From Leuconostoc mesenteroides subsp. mesenteroides (lineage in GTDB: Bacteria > Bacillota > Bacilli > Lactobacillales > Lactobacillaceae): 64,000 nucleotides of DNA. Both the position numbers and the translations under genes were made by a program. Shown here one piece after another: positions 1-9,443 of the stretch (positions are counted from its first letter, which is position 1; every line of letters starts with the position of its first letter). The notes beneath the pieces were generated by a model. The model was not told the origin of the DNA, did not search any database, and saw nothing but the letters and a program-made list of their open reading frames with translations. The DNA lies in assembly GCA_009676745.1 (NCBI GenBank), contig CP046062.1:459001-523000 (forward strand), in the 5' to 3' direction.

Positions 1-2268
1 GTGGAAGCGATCCAAGTGTGAATAGACACGCATGTCATATGTCGTTGTGATGTCACCATCTTCACGATAGCCATGCACGTATACATCACCCGTGAACTTA
101 CGTTCGAAGAAGAATGATTCAATCAAGTTTTCATAAGCATGGAATCCAAAGATAACTGGTGTATCAGCTTGGAAGTACTTGTTAAATTCTTCAGGTGACA
201 ATTCACGTTCATCGTTCATGTTAGGTTCTGACTTCTTTTGCAAACGTAGTAATTCAACAACATTCACATAGCGGAACTTAACTGATGGGAATGCTTGGTT
301 AATCAACCACAATGCAGCCAAAGTTTCAATTGTTGGTTCTGTACCAGCAGATGCAAATGTAATATCAACATCACCAGAAGGTGCAGTAGAAGCCCAATCA
401 ATGATCTTCAAACCTTCATTAGCCAATACATCAGCTTCTTCAACTGTGAACCATTGTTGACGTGGTTGCTTTGAAGCAATTAACAAGTTCACCTTATGAC
501 GTTCTGAGAAGGCGCGTTCTTGAACAGCCAACAATGAGTTACCATCAGCTGGCAAATATTCACGAATGAAGTTAGACTTCTTTTCAGCCAAGTGAGTTAA
601 CATACCTGGATCTTGGTGAGTATATCCATTGTGATCTTGTTGGAATGCAGTCGAAGTTGCAATCAAGTTCAATGATGGATAGTCATTACGCCATGCTTGT
701 TCTGAAGCGTGACGCAACCACTTGAAGTGTTGTGTAACCATTGTATCAACAACACGCAAGAATGATTCGTATGACGCAAATATTCCAACACGACCTGTCA
801 AAGTATAACCTTCAAGCCAACCTTCTGCTTGGTGTTCTGACAATTGTGAATCAATGATACGACCTGTGTGACTCAACAATTGGTCTTGTGGTTCCTTGAT
901 TTCTTCCATCCACTGACGTGGTGTGACATCAAACAAGCCCCACAAACGGTTTGACATTGTTTCATCAGGACCGAAGAAGCGGAAACGAGTTGGGTTCAAT
1001 TTTGAAACTGCACCCAAGTAGTTTGACAATGTTGCCATGTCCATGTTGCGCTTGCTGTCAGCAAATTCCTTACCACGTGTATCATCATTGATATCGTTGG
1101 CGAATTCTCTCCAGTTAGGCAACTTCAAGTCTGAACGATCAGCACCGCCATTTGTAATTGGGTTGGCTGACATACGCTTGTCGCCCTTAGGAGCGATAGC
1201 TTTCAATTCATCCTTCAAAGAACCATCAGCATTGAATAATTCTTCAGGCTTGTATGAGTTCATCCAGTCTTCGAATTCTGGCAATGTTGCAAGGTCATTT
1301 TGTGAAAGAGGCAATGGCACTTGGTGGGCACGGAATGAATTCTCAATAGGATTGTTATTTGCATCGTGCGTTGGACCACCCCAACCCTTTGGCAAGCGAG
1401 CAATGATTACTGGCCATGCAGGGATTTCACCATCTTGGTACTTATCATTTTCACGAGCATCCTTTTGGATAGCTTGAATATCTTCAATAGCTTGATCCAA
1501 AACCTTAGCAGCAAGTTCGTGGTAAGTAGCGTAATCATGAATATCATCATTTTCGATGAAGCGAGGTGAGTAACCCAACCCTTCAAAGAACTTTGTGATT
1601 TCTTCATCACTCATGCGTGAGAAGATTGTTGGGTTTGAAATCTTAAATCCGTTCAAATCCAAGACGGGCAAAACGGCACCATCATTCTTAGCATTCAAAA
1701 ACTTAATTGAGTGCCATGAAGCCATTGAAGGACCTGTTTCGGCTTCACCATCACCAACTACTGCAAATGCAACTTGGTCAGGATTATCCAAAACGGCACC
1801 AAAAGCGTGGCTCAATGAATAACCCAATTCACCACCTTCATGCAATGAACCTGGTGTTTGGGCTGTCATGTGTGATCCAATACCGCCAGGGAATGAGAAA
1901 CGCTTGAATAAGTGGCTCATACCTTCGATATCTTGAGTGATTTCAGGATAATCTTCAGTATATGCGCCGTCTAAGTAAGCGTTAGTAACCATAACTTGGC
2001 CACCGTGACCAGGACCACCAACGTAAAACATATTCAAACCATACTTGTTAATCAAACGGTTTGCATGTGCATACAAGAATGTTTGACCTGAGATTGTACC
2101 CCAGTGTCCAATTGGCTTAACTTTTACATCTTCAGCCTTGATAGGTGTATTCGTTACTGAGAACAATGGGTTGCTCTTCAAAAAGATCATCCCAGCTGAC
2201 AAATAGTTGGTTGCACGCCACCACTTATCAACGAGTTCCAAGTACTCTTTTGAATCGAAATCTGCCAT
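1..2268 (-). CDS. xpk: Phosphoketolase, copy 1 (3' end cut by window edge)
   Basis: This encodes a thiamine-diphosphate enzyme that splits xylulose-5-phosphate (and often fructose-6-phosphate) with phosphate into acetyl-phosphate and a triose- or tetrose-phosphate; it is the key step of heterolactic fermentation. The first 756 residues are present and about 57 C-terminal residues lie beyond base 1. The start at 2268 reads [17 protein letters not shown] behind AAGGAG. The GGPGHGG and [11 protein letters not shown] motifs match the complete copy at 27797-30238. The N-terminal third and the C-terminal part are nearly identical in DNA to that copy, whereas about 960-1380 is clearly diverged. A GntR regulator lies directly upstream on the same strand, and an operator-like palindrome sits in between. 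Confidence 0.95.
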   Translation of the reverse strand, partial: MADFDSKEYLELVDKWWRATNYLSAGMIFLKSNPLFSVTNTPIKAEDVKVKPIGHWGTISGQTFLYAHANRLINKYGLNMFYVGGPGHGGQVMVTNAYLDGAYTEDYPEITQDIEGMSHLFKRFSFPGGIGSHMTAQTPGSLHEGGELGYSLSHAFGAVLDNPDQVAFAVVGDGEAETGPSMASWHSIKFLNAKNDGAVLPVLDLNGFKISNPTIFSRMSDEEITKFFEGLGYSPRFIENDDIHDYATYHELAAKVLDQAIEDIQAIQKDARENDKYQDGEIPAWPVIIARLPKGWGGPTHDANNNPIENSFRAHQVPLPLSQNDLATLPEFEDWMNSYKPEELFNADGSLKDELKAIAPKGDKRMSANPITNGGADRSDLKLPNWREFANDINDDTRGKEFADSKRNMDMATLSNYLGAVSKLNPTRFRFFGPDETMSNRLWGLFDVTPRQWMEEIKEPQDQLLSHTGRIIDSQLSEHQAEGWLEGYTLTGRVGIFASYESFLRVVDTMVTQHFKWLRHASEQAWRNDYPSLNLIATSTAFQQDHNGYTHQDPGMLTHLAEKKSNFIREYLPADGNSLLAVQERAFSERHKVNLLIASKQPRQQWFTVEEADVLANEGLKIIDWASTAPSGDVDITFASAGTEPTIETLAALWLINQAFPSVKFRYVNVVELLRLQKKSEPNMNDERELSPEEFNKYFQADTPVIFGFHAYENLIESFFFERKFTGDVYVHGYREDGDITTTYDMRVYSHLDRFH

Positions 2269-2345
2269 GAGATTAAGTACTCCTTATTTTTTGCAAGAAT
2301 CATAAACACCGTAAACCACGAACTTCTTCCGTTATTTACTCTTAC

Positions 2346-2374
2346 AGTATAACCGATTACAGTTTTTTCTTCAA
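2346..2374 (-). promoter_or_regulatory. Promoter of phosphoketolase copy 1
   Basis: On the minus strand TTGAAG (2369-2374) and TATACT (2346-2351) are separated by 17 bp. Transcription would start near 2339, leaving a leader of about 70 nt before the AAGGAG ribosome site and the ATG at 2268. Confidence 0.6.
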
Positions 2375-2430
2375 GGGAAATGGTTCAATTGGGCCAGATT
2401 TTTAAAAGATGTGGTTGGTTTTTAGATTAT

Positions 2431-2446
2431 ATTGGAACGTACCAAT
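2431..2446. promoter_or_regulatory. GntR-type operator upstream of phosphoketolase copy 1
   Basis: A perfect inverted repeat, ATTGG-N6-CCAAT, reads ATTGGTACGTTCCAAT on the minus strand. It lies between the regulator's stop codon and the xpk promoter, about 100 bp upstream of the predicted transcription start. The upstream region of the second phosphoketolase carries ATTGGTACGACCCAAT, with the same length and 14 of 16 bases shared. The arms resemble the TGGT...ACCA sites of HutC-type GntR proteins. The distance from the promoter leaves open activation or looping rather than simple steric repression. Confidence 0.6.
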
Positions 2447-2454
2447 TATATGAT

Positions 2455-3183
2455 TTATTCGGAGTCCAAACTCACAAAGGCATTGTACCGAAGATATTTA
2501 TAATGTAGACGCATTGTCGAAAATTCTAGCGGAGTACCATCATCCATAAAGAAAATGCCTTCCATGATACCAACGGGTTCGTTAGCAGTTAGTTCTAGCA
2601 ATTCTTGGTCCTCATCATTAGAAGGCTCTGCCATAATGGTCATAAACGACTTAGTCACCGTGCGGTGCTTTGTTTTTTCAATATATTCATAAACGGATCC
2701 AGAGACTATCGTTCTGTTCAAACCAGGCAAAACATTGATGGGTACATAACCTCGTTCAATCATAAAGGGTACCCCTTCTAACCGACGTAAGCGTTTAATT
2801 TCATAAACAAAATCACCCTCGTTTAAAAAGAGGGCCTGCTGTTGTTCAGGTGTAGCTGGAATGACTTGAAAATCCAGTAACTCAATACTTGGTGCTTTTC
2901 CACCAACGCGAAACGAATCAGAAACCCCTAGATTTGATCCTTCATGTTGAAAAATTGCGTGATTCTTTAGATAAAGCGGATTAACAAAGGTGCCACTGCC
3001 TCGCTTTTTAAATATGACGCCTTGTTGTACCAGTACATTAAGTGCCCGTTTGATTGATGAACGTGATACACCATATTGCTCAGCCAAAGAACGTTCGTCT
3101 GGTAATTTTAAATTAGGGAATTCGCCCTGGTAAATTTTTTGTTTTAGATCCGCTTGTACGGTAACATAAATAGATTCTGACAT
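2455..3183 (-). CDS. GntR-family regulator, HutC/UTRA type
   Basis: This is a 242-residue transcription factor. The N-terminal winged helix-turn-helix has its recognition helix around RSLAEQYGVSRSSIKRALN (residues about 35-53), followed by the wing KKRGSGTFV. The C-terminal UTRA-like effector domain has the typical ending in GxPLEFSTMRLHY. UTRA domains usually bind a small metabolite, often a sugar phosphate or amino sugar. I chose the ATG at 3183 (MSESIYV) because upstream in-frame ATGs overlap the -10 region. The gene lies immediately upstream of phosphoketolase copy 1, and its promoter carries palindromes of the family type, so autoregulation and control of xpk are inferred. Confidence 0.85.
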   Translation of the reverse strand: MSESIYVTVQADLKQKIYQGEFPNLKLPDERSLAEQYGVSRSSIKRALNVLVQQGVIFKKRGSGTFVNPLYLKNHAIFQHEGSNLGVSDSFRVGGKAPSIELLDFQVIPATPEQQQALFLNEGDFVYEIKRLRRLEGVPFMIERGYVPINVLPGLNRTIVSGSVYEYIEKTKHRTVTKSFMTIMAEPSNDEDQELLELTANEPVGIMEGIFFMDDGTPLEFSTMRLHYKYLRYNAFVSLDSE

Positions 3184-3186
3184 AGT

Positions 3187-3253
3187 AATTAATAGTATAC
3201 CATACATTGGTCAGACCAGTCATTGTATTGGTGGACCCAATTTGTGATAAAAT
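3187..3253. promoter_or_regulatory. Divergent promoters with two 15-bp operators
   Basis: Two inverted repeats lie between the GntR gene and the YbaK gene: ATTGGTCAGACCAGT (3206-3220) and ATTGGTGGACCCAAT (3227-3241). Their centres are 21 bp apart, two helical turns. The leftward promoter has ATGACT / TATACT with an extended TGG before the -10 hexamer. The rightward promoter has TTGTAT (3223-3228) and TAAAAT (3248-3253). The sites overlap both promoters, which fits repression by the adjacent GntR protein. Both transcripts would start within a few bases of their ATG. Confidence 0.6.
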
Positions 3254-3260
3254 AGTACTT

Positions 3261-3761
3261 ATGAGTAAAAAGAAAATGAAAAAAACGTTGCCCGAACAAG
3301 TCATGGACAAACACAAAGTGAAATATGAGCCACTTGAACTAAATATTTTGGATAAAACACCAGCTCAACGTGATGCAATACTGGAAACGTTTCACGTGAA
3401 ACATGATGACATTTATAAAACACTCGCCGCTCATGGTGATAGGACTGGTCCTATTGTTGCAGTATTACCAATTACAAAACATCTGTCGCTAAAAAAGTTA
3501 GCAGCTGCATCGGGTAATAAAAAAGTCGCCATGTTGCCTCTTAAAGAATTACAAAAAACGACTGGTTATATTCATGGTGCTAATAATCCCGTTGGAATCT
3601 GGCAAAACAAACACTTTCCTATTTATTTCGATCTCAGCGCTACTGAGCAACCGTTTATTCTTGTCAGTGGCGGTGAGTTAAGTCGTTCAGATAAAATCGA
3701 CCCGCGTGACGTTGCATCACTAGTTGATGCTGAGTTTGTAGATTTATTAGAGCATGATTGA
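3261..3761 (+). CDS. ybaK: YbaK/EbsC-type aminoacyl-tRNA deacylase
   Basis: This 166-residue protein belongs to the YbaK/ProX family, whose members hydrolyse mischarged tRNAs such as Cys-tRNA(Pro) in the cytoplasm. Family features visible are the basic N-terminus (SKKKMKK), an LPITKHLSLKKLA segment and the NPVGIWQNK motif that lines the active site. The start at 3261 lies about 7 bp after a -10-like TAAAAT with no Shine-Dalgarno sequence, so the message may be leaderless. The 3' end overlaps the next gene by 8 bases. A parS-like 16-mer is embedded in the coding sequence at residues about 43-48. Confidence 0.85.
   Translation: MSKKKMKKTLPEQVMDKHKVKYEPLELNILDKTPAQRDAILETFHVKHDDIYKTLAAHGDRTGPIVAVLPITKHLSLKKLAAASGNKKVAMLPLKELQKTTGYIHGANNPVGIWQNKHFPIYFDLSATEQPFILVSGGELSRSDKIDPRDVASLVDAEFVDLLEHD
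3388..3403. other. parS-like centromere site
   Basis: CGTTTCACGTGAAACA differs from the ParB/Spo0J consensus TGTTNCACGTGAAACA only at the first base and has a perfect 14-bp palindromic core. It lies inside the ybaK reading frame, as parS sites often do. Its presence near dnaB-rplI-gdpP suggests that the window is in the origin domain. Confidence 0.65.
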
Positions 3762-4296
3762 TTTTTCAACACAATTTGCACAAAATATTGGTTATTTTTT
3801 GGTTCTGCCTATCATAGTTGCTTGGTTAATTAGTTTTTTGTCTGGCTTATTATCACAGTGGCTAACAATTCACACATCTTATATAATAACCGCTATTTTA
3901 AGTTTTTTTGGTGTGGTAATACATGAATTGAGTCATCTAATTATTGCCATTGTTTTTCGCCATCACATTACTGGATTTCGTTTATGGCAAATTAGTGACG
4001 ACGGTGTACTGGGTTATGTCAACCGCGAATATAATCCTAGTAATTTCTATCAAAAACTCGGCAATGTCTTTATTAGTATAGCGCCAATAGCGGGTATAAC
4101 ATCCGTTATCTGGTTACTCATGAACTTTATATGGGTACCTGGTTTATCTATTAGAAACGTACTTGTTATCTTAATTATCGGCAGCCTATTACTTGGGTTT
4201 AATCTATCATCTGCAGATTGGCAAAATTTTAGACGCGGTATACCGTTATACTTGATGGTCATTTTGCTCATCTCAATACTTCAATATGTATTTTAA
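3754..4296 (+). CDS. Membrane protein with HExxH zinc-protease motif
   Basis: This 180-residue, strongly hydrophobic protein has about five membrane segments. The motif VVIHELSHLIIAIVF (HExxH, residues about 55-60) within a transmembrane helix is typical of intramembrane or membrane-associated zinc metalloproteases (M50-like). A second acidic ligand cannot be assigned with certainty; N and D residues occur near NLSSADWQNF. It overlaps ybaK by 8 bases and is probably translated from the same mRNA. The substrate is unknown. Confidence 0.65.
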   Translation: MIDFSTQFAQNIGYFLVLPIIVAWLISFLSGLLSQWLTIHTSYIITAILSFFGVVIHELSHLIIAIVFRHHITGFRLWQISDDGVLGYVNREYNPSNFYQKLGNVFISIAPIAGITSVIWLLMNFIWVPGLSIRNVLVILIIGSLLLGFNLSSADWQNFRRGIPLYLMVILLISILQYVF

Positions 4297-4347
4297 AAAG
4301 CACCAGTACTTGTTCCGCTGTTTAAGCGAACAAGTACCGGTGCTTTT
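4295..4347. terminator. Bidirectional terminator
   Basis: A long stem (arms starting AAAAAGCACC and ending GGTGCTTTTT, with an inner CGCT/AGCG pairing) separates the rightward ybaK pair from the leftward dnaB operon and has A/T runs on both sides. Confidence 0.85.
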
Positions 4348-4400
4348 TATTTACTATCTAACATAAACTGAGATTTCCAGATAATTACCTGGTTGTTGTC

Positions 4401-5864
4401 TTACCACCCTGGACTAACATCGGGAGCACCAGCGTTCATGTCATTTCGATATAACGGTGCCATAGCATTAAACTTAAATGTTGGTTTATTGAACATTAAG
4501 GTAGCTGTACCACGAGCGCCAGCTCGGTTTTTTTCAAATATAATTTCAATCGGCACCGCTTCTTGTTCTTCACGTGGGTCCCCGTCACCATCTTCAGAGT
4601 CACCACGTGAATAATCATCTCGATACAAAAACGCAACAACATCAGCATCTTGTTCAATCGATCCCGAATCACGCAAGTCTGACAAAACTGGACGTTTGTC
4701 AGTACGTTGCTCCACACCACGACTCAATTGTGCTAGCGCGATAATGGGTGTATTTAATTCTTTGGCCATTTTCTTAATCGCTCGTGAAACCTCAGAAACG
4801 GCTTGTTGGCGGCTCTCGGAGTTATTAGACTCAATGAGGCCCAAATAGTCAATGACGACCATACCGATTGGATGAGGATTTTGAATACGCTCTTCTTGCG
4901 TCATATCATTTAATAAATCACGTTCTAGTTGGTGTAGTTTGGCACTAATCTGGTTAATTTTAATACCAGCAGTATCATCCATGTAGATTTTCATTTGTGC
5001 CAATGATTGCATAGCAAGCGTTAACGCCTGCCAATCTTCTTGTGTCATCTGCCCTGTGGTTAAATGATTAGAGTCAATTGATCCTTCACCTGCAAGCAAC
5101 CGACCAACAATATCTGTCGCACTCATCTCCATTTCAAAAATAACAACAGGCACTTTTTCATTTTTAGCTACATTACGGGCAATATTCAACACAAAAGCGG
5201 TTTTACCAACAGCTGGGCGAGCACCAAAAACAATCATTTGATCATTTCGAAAGCCATGTGTAATTTTGTCCATTTCAGGATATCCTGTTGATAGACCAAC
5301 AACATCACTATCATTTTTGACCGCTTCGTCTAGATTAGCTTGATATTCTTGTAATACATCTTTAATTTTTCTAAAGTTTTCATCGCCACGATTTTCTGCA
5401 ATGGTATCAATGTTACGCGATAATTGTGCTAATAAATCTTCACTTGGTTCCGCAGCATCATAGGCCAATGACATTGTTCTCGTTAATGTGTCAATCATTT
5501 TCCGTAGAACTGATTTTTCTCGAACAATATTTGCATAATGCTTCAAATTGGCAGATGAAGCTGTCGATTCTGATATTTCTGCCAAATAAACCATACCACC
5601 AACGTTTTCAAGTTGATGCATACTATTTAGTTTGTCTTGCACTGTCAGCATATCAATTGGGCGATTTTCATCTACCAATGCCTGCATGGCTTTAAAAATA
5701 GTTTGGTTCGCTAACTTATTAAAATCCTCAGGTACCAAGATTGCACTAGCTTCAATCATCGCATTTTCTGACTTAACAGCAAAAAAGATGGATCCGAGAA
5801 CTGCACGTTCAGCATCACCATCTTGCGGCACTTGCCGATATTCATTTGATACCGGATTATCCAT
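4401..5864 (-). CDS. dnaB: Replicative DNA helicase
   Basis: This is the 487-residue ring helicase that unwinds DNA at the replication fork, equivalent to Bacillus DnaC. The N-terminal primase-interacting domain (DAERAVLGSIFF) is followed by a RecA-type ATPase with Walker A GARPAVGKT (residues about 212-220), Walker B VVIDYLGLI and the SRGVEQRTDKRP motif. The start lies one base after the rplI stop, so translational coupling is likely. Length is normal for the family. Confidence 0.97.
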   Translation of the reverse strand: MDNPVSNEYRQVPQDGDAERAVLGSIFFAVKSENAMIEASAILVPEDFNKLANQTIFKAMQALVDENRPIDMLTVQDKLNSMHQLENVGGMVYLAEISESTASSANLKHYANIVREKSVLRKMIDTLTRTMSLAYDAAEPSEDLLAQLSRNIDTIAENRGDENFRKIKDVLQEYQANLDEAVKNDSDVVGLSTGYPEMDKITHGFRNDQMIVFGARPAVGKTAFVLNIARNVAKNEKVPVVIFEMEMSATDIVGRLLAGEGSIDSNHLTTGQMTQEDWQALTLAMQSLAQMKIYMDDTAGIKINQISAKLHQLERDLLNDMTQEERIQNPHPIGMVVIDYLGLIESNNSESRQQAVSEVSRAIKKMAKELNTPIIALAQLSRGVEQRTDKRPVLSDLRDSGSIEQDADVVAFLYRDDYSRGDSEDGDGDPREEQEAVPIEIIFEKNRAGARGTATLMFNKPTFKFNAMAPLYRNDMNAGAPDVSPGW

Positions 5865-5865
5865 A

Positions 5866-6318
5866 TTAACCCTCGCTTACATGAACACGCAATTGTGCTG
5901 TTACTTCTCGGTGTAGTTTAACTGGTACATCTGTATAACCCAGCGCATGTATTGGTTGATTAAGTTCCATCTTTCGCTTATCAATTTTAATCTGATATTG
6001 CTTTTCTAAGGCAGCCGCAATTTGTTTTGTTGAAACAGCACCGAATAGACGTCCATCTGTTCCTGACTTTCCTGTTATCTCAACAACCGTCTTTTCGTTA
6101 GCGAAAAAATCTGCTAATTTTTTCGCTTCAGCTAGTTCCTCAGCTGCCGCTTTCTCTTCAGCCTTTTGACGCCCCTTAACTGCGCCCAAATTTTTGCCTG
6201 TAGCTGGCTCTGCTTTTTTATTTTTAATTAGAAAATTATTGGCGTACCCATCAGGTACTTCTTTAATTTCTCCTTTTTTTCCGCGACCTTTAACGTCTTC
6301 TAAAAATACTACTTTCAT
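5866..6318 (-). CDS. rplI: 50S ribosomal protein L9
   Basis: The 150-residue L9 starts [21 protein letters not shown], the canonical N-terminal domain. A long Ala/Lys/Glu-rich connecting helix and a C-terminal domain follow. It lies between gdpP and dnaB with 1-16 bp gaps, the standard order in low-GC Gram-positives. Confidence 0.97.
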   Translation of the reverse strand: MKVVFLEDVKGRGKKGEIKEVPDGYANNFLIKNKKAEPATGKNLGAVKGRQKAEEKAAAEELAEAKKLADFFANEKTVVEITGKSGTDGRLFGAVSTKQIAAALEKQYQIKIDKRKMELNQPIHALGYTDVPVKLHREVTAQLRVHVSEG

Positions 6319-6334
6319 TTTTTAATCCCCTATA

Positions 6335-8362
6335 TTAATCTTCTGATTGTTCCGCAATTACATTTAATAGTTGCTGTTTGGCTTCTTCGGTTGTGACATT
6401 AGCAATTTGGGTGGCTGCATTGGATAAATGTCCGCCACCACCTAAGGCTTCCATTGTACGTTGAACATTACGTTCTCCAGTTGACCGCGCCGAAATACCA
6501 ACTCGTCCATCCTGACGTTTCGTGATAACAAACGAAGCATACACACCGCTAATCTGCAATAGTTCATCCGCAGCTTGTGCGGTAAGTAATCCAGAATAGA
6601 TTTCCTTGCTATCACCAACAGCAATAGCATTTCCTTCATGAATCTCCGCTAAATTGACCAAATGACTTCGCGATTTAAAATCCGAAAACTTCTCTTTCAT
6701 AAATGACTGAATCAAATTACTGTCAGCTCCGTTAGCACGCAAATAACTAGCAGCATCAAACGTACGTGATCCCGTACGCAAAGTGAAATTTTTAGTGTCA
6801 ATCTGTATCCCACCTAACATCGCTGTTGATTCTAACTTTGTAATAGGTGCATGTGACTGATCTTGATATTGCAACAGCTCCACAACTAGTTCTGATGTCG
6901 ATGATGCATATGGCTCTATATAAGACATTAGTGGTTTCTCATCTAAACCTTGCTCTGCCAGACGATGATGATCAATCACAACGACACGGTTGGCTAAGCG
7001 CTTGAGTAGCTGTGGCGCGCCGGAAATACTTGCTTTGGCATGGTCCACTAATACTAGTAAAGTATTATCACGTACTAACTTCAAAGCTCTCGCTTCATCT
7101 ACGATAGAATCGTCAATATTGGATCCTGGTGCTACAAATTCTGCTGGCTTTTTGCGAAGCTCAGCTAACAGTAGCTGGATATCACTGTACACATGCTTTT
7201 CGTCCAACACAAGAAAAGCTGGTTTATTTTTGGTCTGAGCCATACGCCAAACACCCAATCCCGAGCCAATTGCATCTAGATCCGGCATGGCATGACCGAC
7301 AATCATAATATTATCAGCCTGTTCCATTAATTCAGCAATAGTTTGTGATACCATACGAGCACGGACACGGGTACGTTTTTCCATCGGATTGCTGGCACCA
7401 CCGTAAAAACGTGCCGCTGCCTGTTCAGATTTCACAACCACCTGATCACCACCACGCCCTAGGGCTAGATCCAAGTTTGTCTGAGCCATTTTAGCCAACT
7501 TATTAATATCTGTGTCATCATATGCTATTCCGACCGACAATGTCACAGGTGAATTTTGTTGTGCTGTTGCTTCTCTAATATCTTTTAGGACACTAAACTT
7601 ATCTTTCTCAGCTTCTTTGAGAGCTAACTGATAACCAAACATGACATAATGCAGTGTATTCAGACGGCGAATATAAATATGATGTTCGAGTGCCCAATCA
7701 GACAATGCACGTGTCACATATGTCCTTAACGTAGACGTTTCGGACTCGCTCATACCATCAGTGACTTCCTCGTAGTTATCAACCGATATCAGCCCACTGA
7801 ACAACTGATGATCTTCGTATTTTTGAGTAATCGCGGCATACTCACTGATATCCATCAAATAAATAACCCGTAAGTTTTGTTGAACAAATAAAGAAAACTG
7901 CCTTCCCTGCCAGGTGATTGTATTCGTCTCGGAAGCATCAGCATAGTTATCAATCTCTAAAGCTAACTTATTATCTAACTCGGACAACTCTAATCCAAGC
8001 ACATCTCTTTTGTCTAGATATGCTTGCATATATGGATTAATCCAATCAATTTTTTTATCTTGATTAAGAAGAATAATCCCAATTGGCATTCGAATTAAAG
8101 CTTCTTGTTCACTACGTGCAATGCGGTAGCCCAAGCCAGATAAGTACTCTTGTGCATCTTCACTAACTTCTTTGAAGGCTTGTCCACTAAATACTAACCC
8201 AATAATAACTATGGCCAACCAAATCAGTCCAAATGTTATATTGAAAAGCATAGCAAAAATAACACTCATTACACTTGATACAAGTAACAAAAAGGCCACT
8301 GTACTTAGTTTAGTGTTCTGAAAGAATATCGGTAAATTTTTAAAACTGAAAAATCGTTTCAC
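6335..8362 (-). CDS. gdpP: Cyclic-di-AMP phosphodiesterase GdpP
   Basis: This 675-residue membrane enzyme hydrolyses the second messenger c-di-AMP to pApA. Two N-terminal membrane helices (residues about 15-60) are followed by a PAS-like segment (RMPIGIILLNQDKKIDWIN), a degenerate GGDEF domain, and the DHH phosphoesterase domain with GHAMPDLDAIGS, VDHAK and VVIDHHR. The DHHA1 motif GGGGHLSNAA is at the C-terminus. It is the first gene of the gdpP-rplI-dnaB unit, after the rpsR terminator. Confidence 0.95.
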   Translation of the reverse strand: MKRFFSFKNLPIFFQNTKLSTVAFLLLVSSVMSVIFAMLFNITFGLIWLAIVIIGLVFSGQAFKEVSEDAQEYLSGLGYRIARSEQEALIRMPIGIILLNQDKKIDWINPYMQAYLDKRDVLGLELSELDNKLALEIDNYADASETNTITWQGRQFSLFVQQNLRVIYLMDISEYAAITQKYEDHQLFSGLISVDNYEEVTDGMSESETSTLRTYVTRALSDWALEHHIYIRRLNTLHYVMFGYQLALKEAEKDKFSVLKDIREATAQQNSPVTLSVGIAYDDTDINKLAKMAQTNLDLALGRGGDQVVVKSEQAAARFYGGASNPMEKRTRVRARMVSQTIAELMEQADNIMIVGHAMPDLDAIGSGLGVWRMAQTKNKPAFLVLDEKHVYSDIQLLLAELRKKPAEFVAPGSNIDDSIVDEARALKLVRDNTLLVLVDHAKASISGAPQLLKRLANRVVVIDHHRLAEQGLDEKPLMSYIEPYASSTSELVVELLQYQDQSHAPITKLESTAMLGGIQIDTKNFTLRTGSRTFDAASYLRANGADSNLIQSFMKEKFSDFKSRSHLVNLAEIHEGNAIAVGDSKEIYSGLLTAQAADELLQISGVYASFVITKRQDGRVGISARSTGERNVQRTMEALGGGGHLSNAATQIANVTTEEAKQQLLNVIAEQSED

Positions 8363-8489
8363 GTGCTACTTCCTTCTGGTTATCATATCTTCTATTTTAC
8401 CACAGGGTGTCCTGATTAATATTAGAATACTTCAGACAAACCATCACATGATGCAGTAGACATAGATCAAATCTATACGAAATATACAA

Positions 8490-8520
8490 AAAAGCCTGAG
8501 GCGAACCGCCTCAGGCTTTT
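8490..8520 (-). terminator. Terminator after rpsR
   Basis: A perfect 14-bp stem with a 3-nt loop (AAAAGCCTGAGGCG and its complement) is followed on the minus strand by a T run. It separates rpsF-ssb-rpsR from gdpP. Confidence 0.93.
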
Positions 8521-8525
8521 AGGAA

Positions 8526-8810
8526 TTAATCTTCCGTAACGAATGGCAACAAAGCCATGATACGCGCACGCTTGATAGCAGTAGTTACCTTGCGTTGGTT
8601 TTTTGCAGAAGTACCAGTCACACGACGTGGCAAAATCTTACCACGTTCTGAGATGAAACGTTCTAACAATTCAGTGTTCTTATAGTCGATATATTCGATG
8701 TGGTTAGCAGCGATAAAATCAACCTTACGACGACGACGTGGACCGCCTTGTGGGCGACGTGAACGTTGTGGACGTTCTGAATTTTGTGGACGTGAGTTTT
8801 GTTCTGACAT
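8526..8810 (-). CDS. rpsR: 30S ribosomal protein S18
   Basis: The 94-residue S18 has the conserved segment [21 protein letters not shown] and a C-terminal [17 protein letters not shown]. The N-terminus has an Arg/Gln/Pro-rich extension that is common in lactobacilli. It is the last gene of the rpsF-ssb-rpsR operon. Confidence 0.97.
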   Translation of the reverse strand: MSEQNSRPQNSERPQRSRRPQGGPRRRRKVDFIAANHIEYIDYKNTELLERFISERGKILPRRVTGTSAKNQRKVTTAIKRARIMALLPFVTED

Positions 8811-8843
8811 AATAAAGCTCCTTTCGTAGTGTTTAATTTATTT

Positions 8844-9410
8844 TTAGAATGGTAAATCATCATCTGATATATCAATTTCTGTATTGCCACTAGCCGCAAA
8901 TGGGTTAGGGGCAGTATTCGACGGAGCTGATGATTGCGTATTTGAGTTTGAACTCGCACTTGCAAAAGGATCAACACCGTTAAATGAATTGTCATTACCG
9001 CCAAATGAATGATCATTTGATCCGCTAAAGTTATCTGCACCATTATTAGATGCCGATGATCCGTTCTGAGAACGACGTTTTTCACTTTCAGCGCGGGATT
9101 CAAGTAATGAGAAATTATCAACAACAACTTCTGTCACGTATACACGTTGGCCAGCATTATTTTCATAATTTCTTGTTTGCAAACGACCTTCAACGGCCAC
9201 AAGTGCACCTTTCCCAGTGAAGTTTGCAAAGTTTTCAGCTGCCTTTCGCCAAATAACGGCGTTAATAAAGTCAGCTTCACGTTCACCACTTGCATTGGTG
9301 AAATGACGGTTAACCGCCAAGCTAAACGTACCGACTGCTACACCTGATTGTGTGTAACGTAATTCAACATCACGGGTCAATCGCCCAATTAATACTACTC
9401 GATTAATCAT
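8844..9410 (-). CDS. ssb: Single-stranded DNA-binding protein
   Basis: The 188-residue SSB has an N-terminal OB fold ([20 protein letters not shown]) covering about 110 residues, a low-complexity Ser/Asn/Gly linker and the acidic C-terminal tail DISDDDLPF that recruits replication and repair partners. The position between rpsF and rpsR is the conserved one. Confidence 0.97.
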   Translation of the reverse strand: MINRVVLIGRLTRDVELRYTQSGVAVGTFSLAVNRHFTNASGEREADFINAVIWRKAAENFANFTGKGALVAVEGRLQTRNYENNAGQRVYVTEVVVDNFSLLESRAESEKRRSQNGSSASNNGADNFSGSNDHSFGGNDNSFNGVDPFASASSNSNTQSSAPSNTAPNPFAASGNTEIDISDDDLPF

Positions 9411-9443
9411 AATTAACGCTCCTTTCCCAGTGAAAATTTAAAT

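Noticed and set aside
1037..1907. Plus-strand open frames of 65-146 codons across the first phosphoketolase gene
   Set aside because: They are antisense shadows of a highly expressed, codon-biased gene; one of them recurs identically opposite copy 2 only because the two genes share the same DNA there.
2387..2400. AATTGGGCCAGATT upstream of phosphoketolase copy 1 as a further GntR site
   Set aside because: The half-sites are too close together compared with the other operators; I could not justify it as the same motif.
8350..8365. parS-like stretch CGTTTCACGTGCTACT at the gdpP start
   Set aside because: The right half of the palindrome is broken at several positions.
8663..9127. 154-codon minus-strand frame across ssb and rpsR
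   Set aside because: It overlaps two certain genes in another frame and its composition is typical of an out-of-frame translation.
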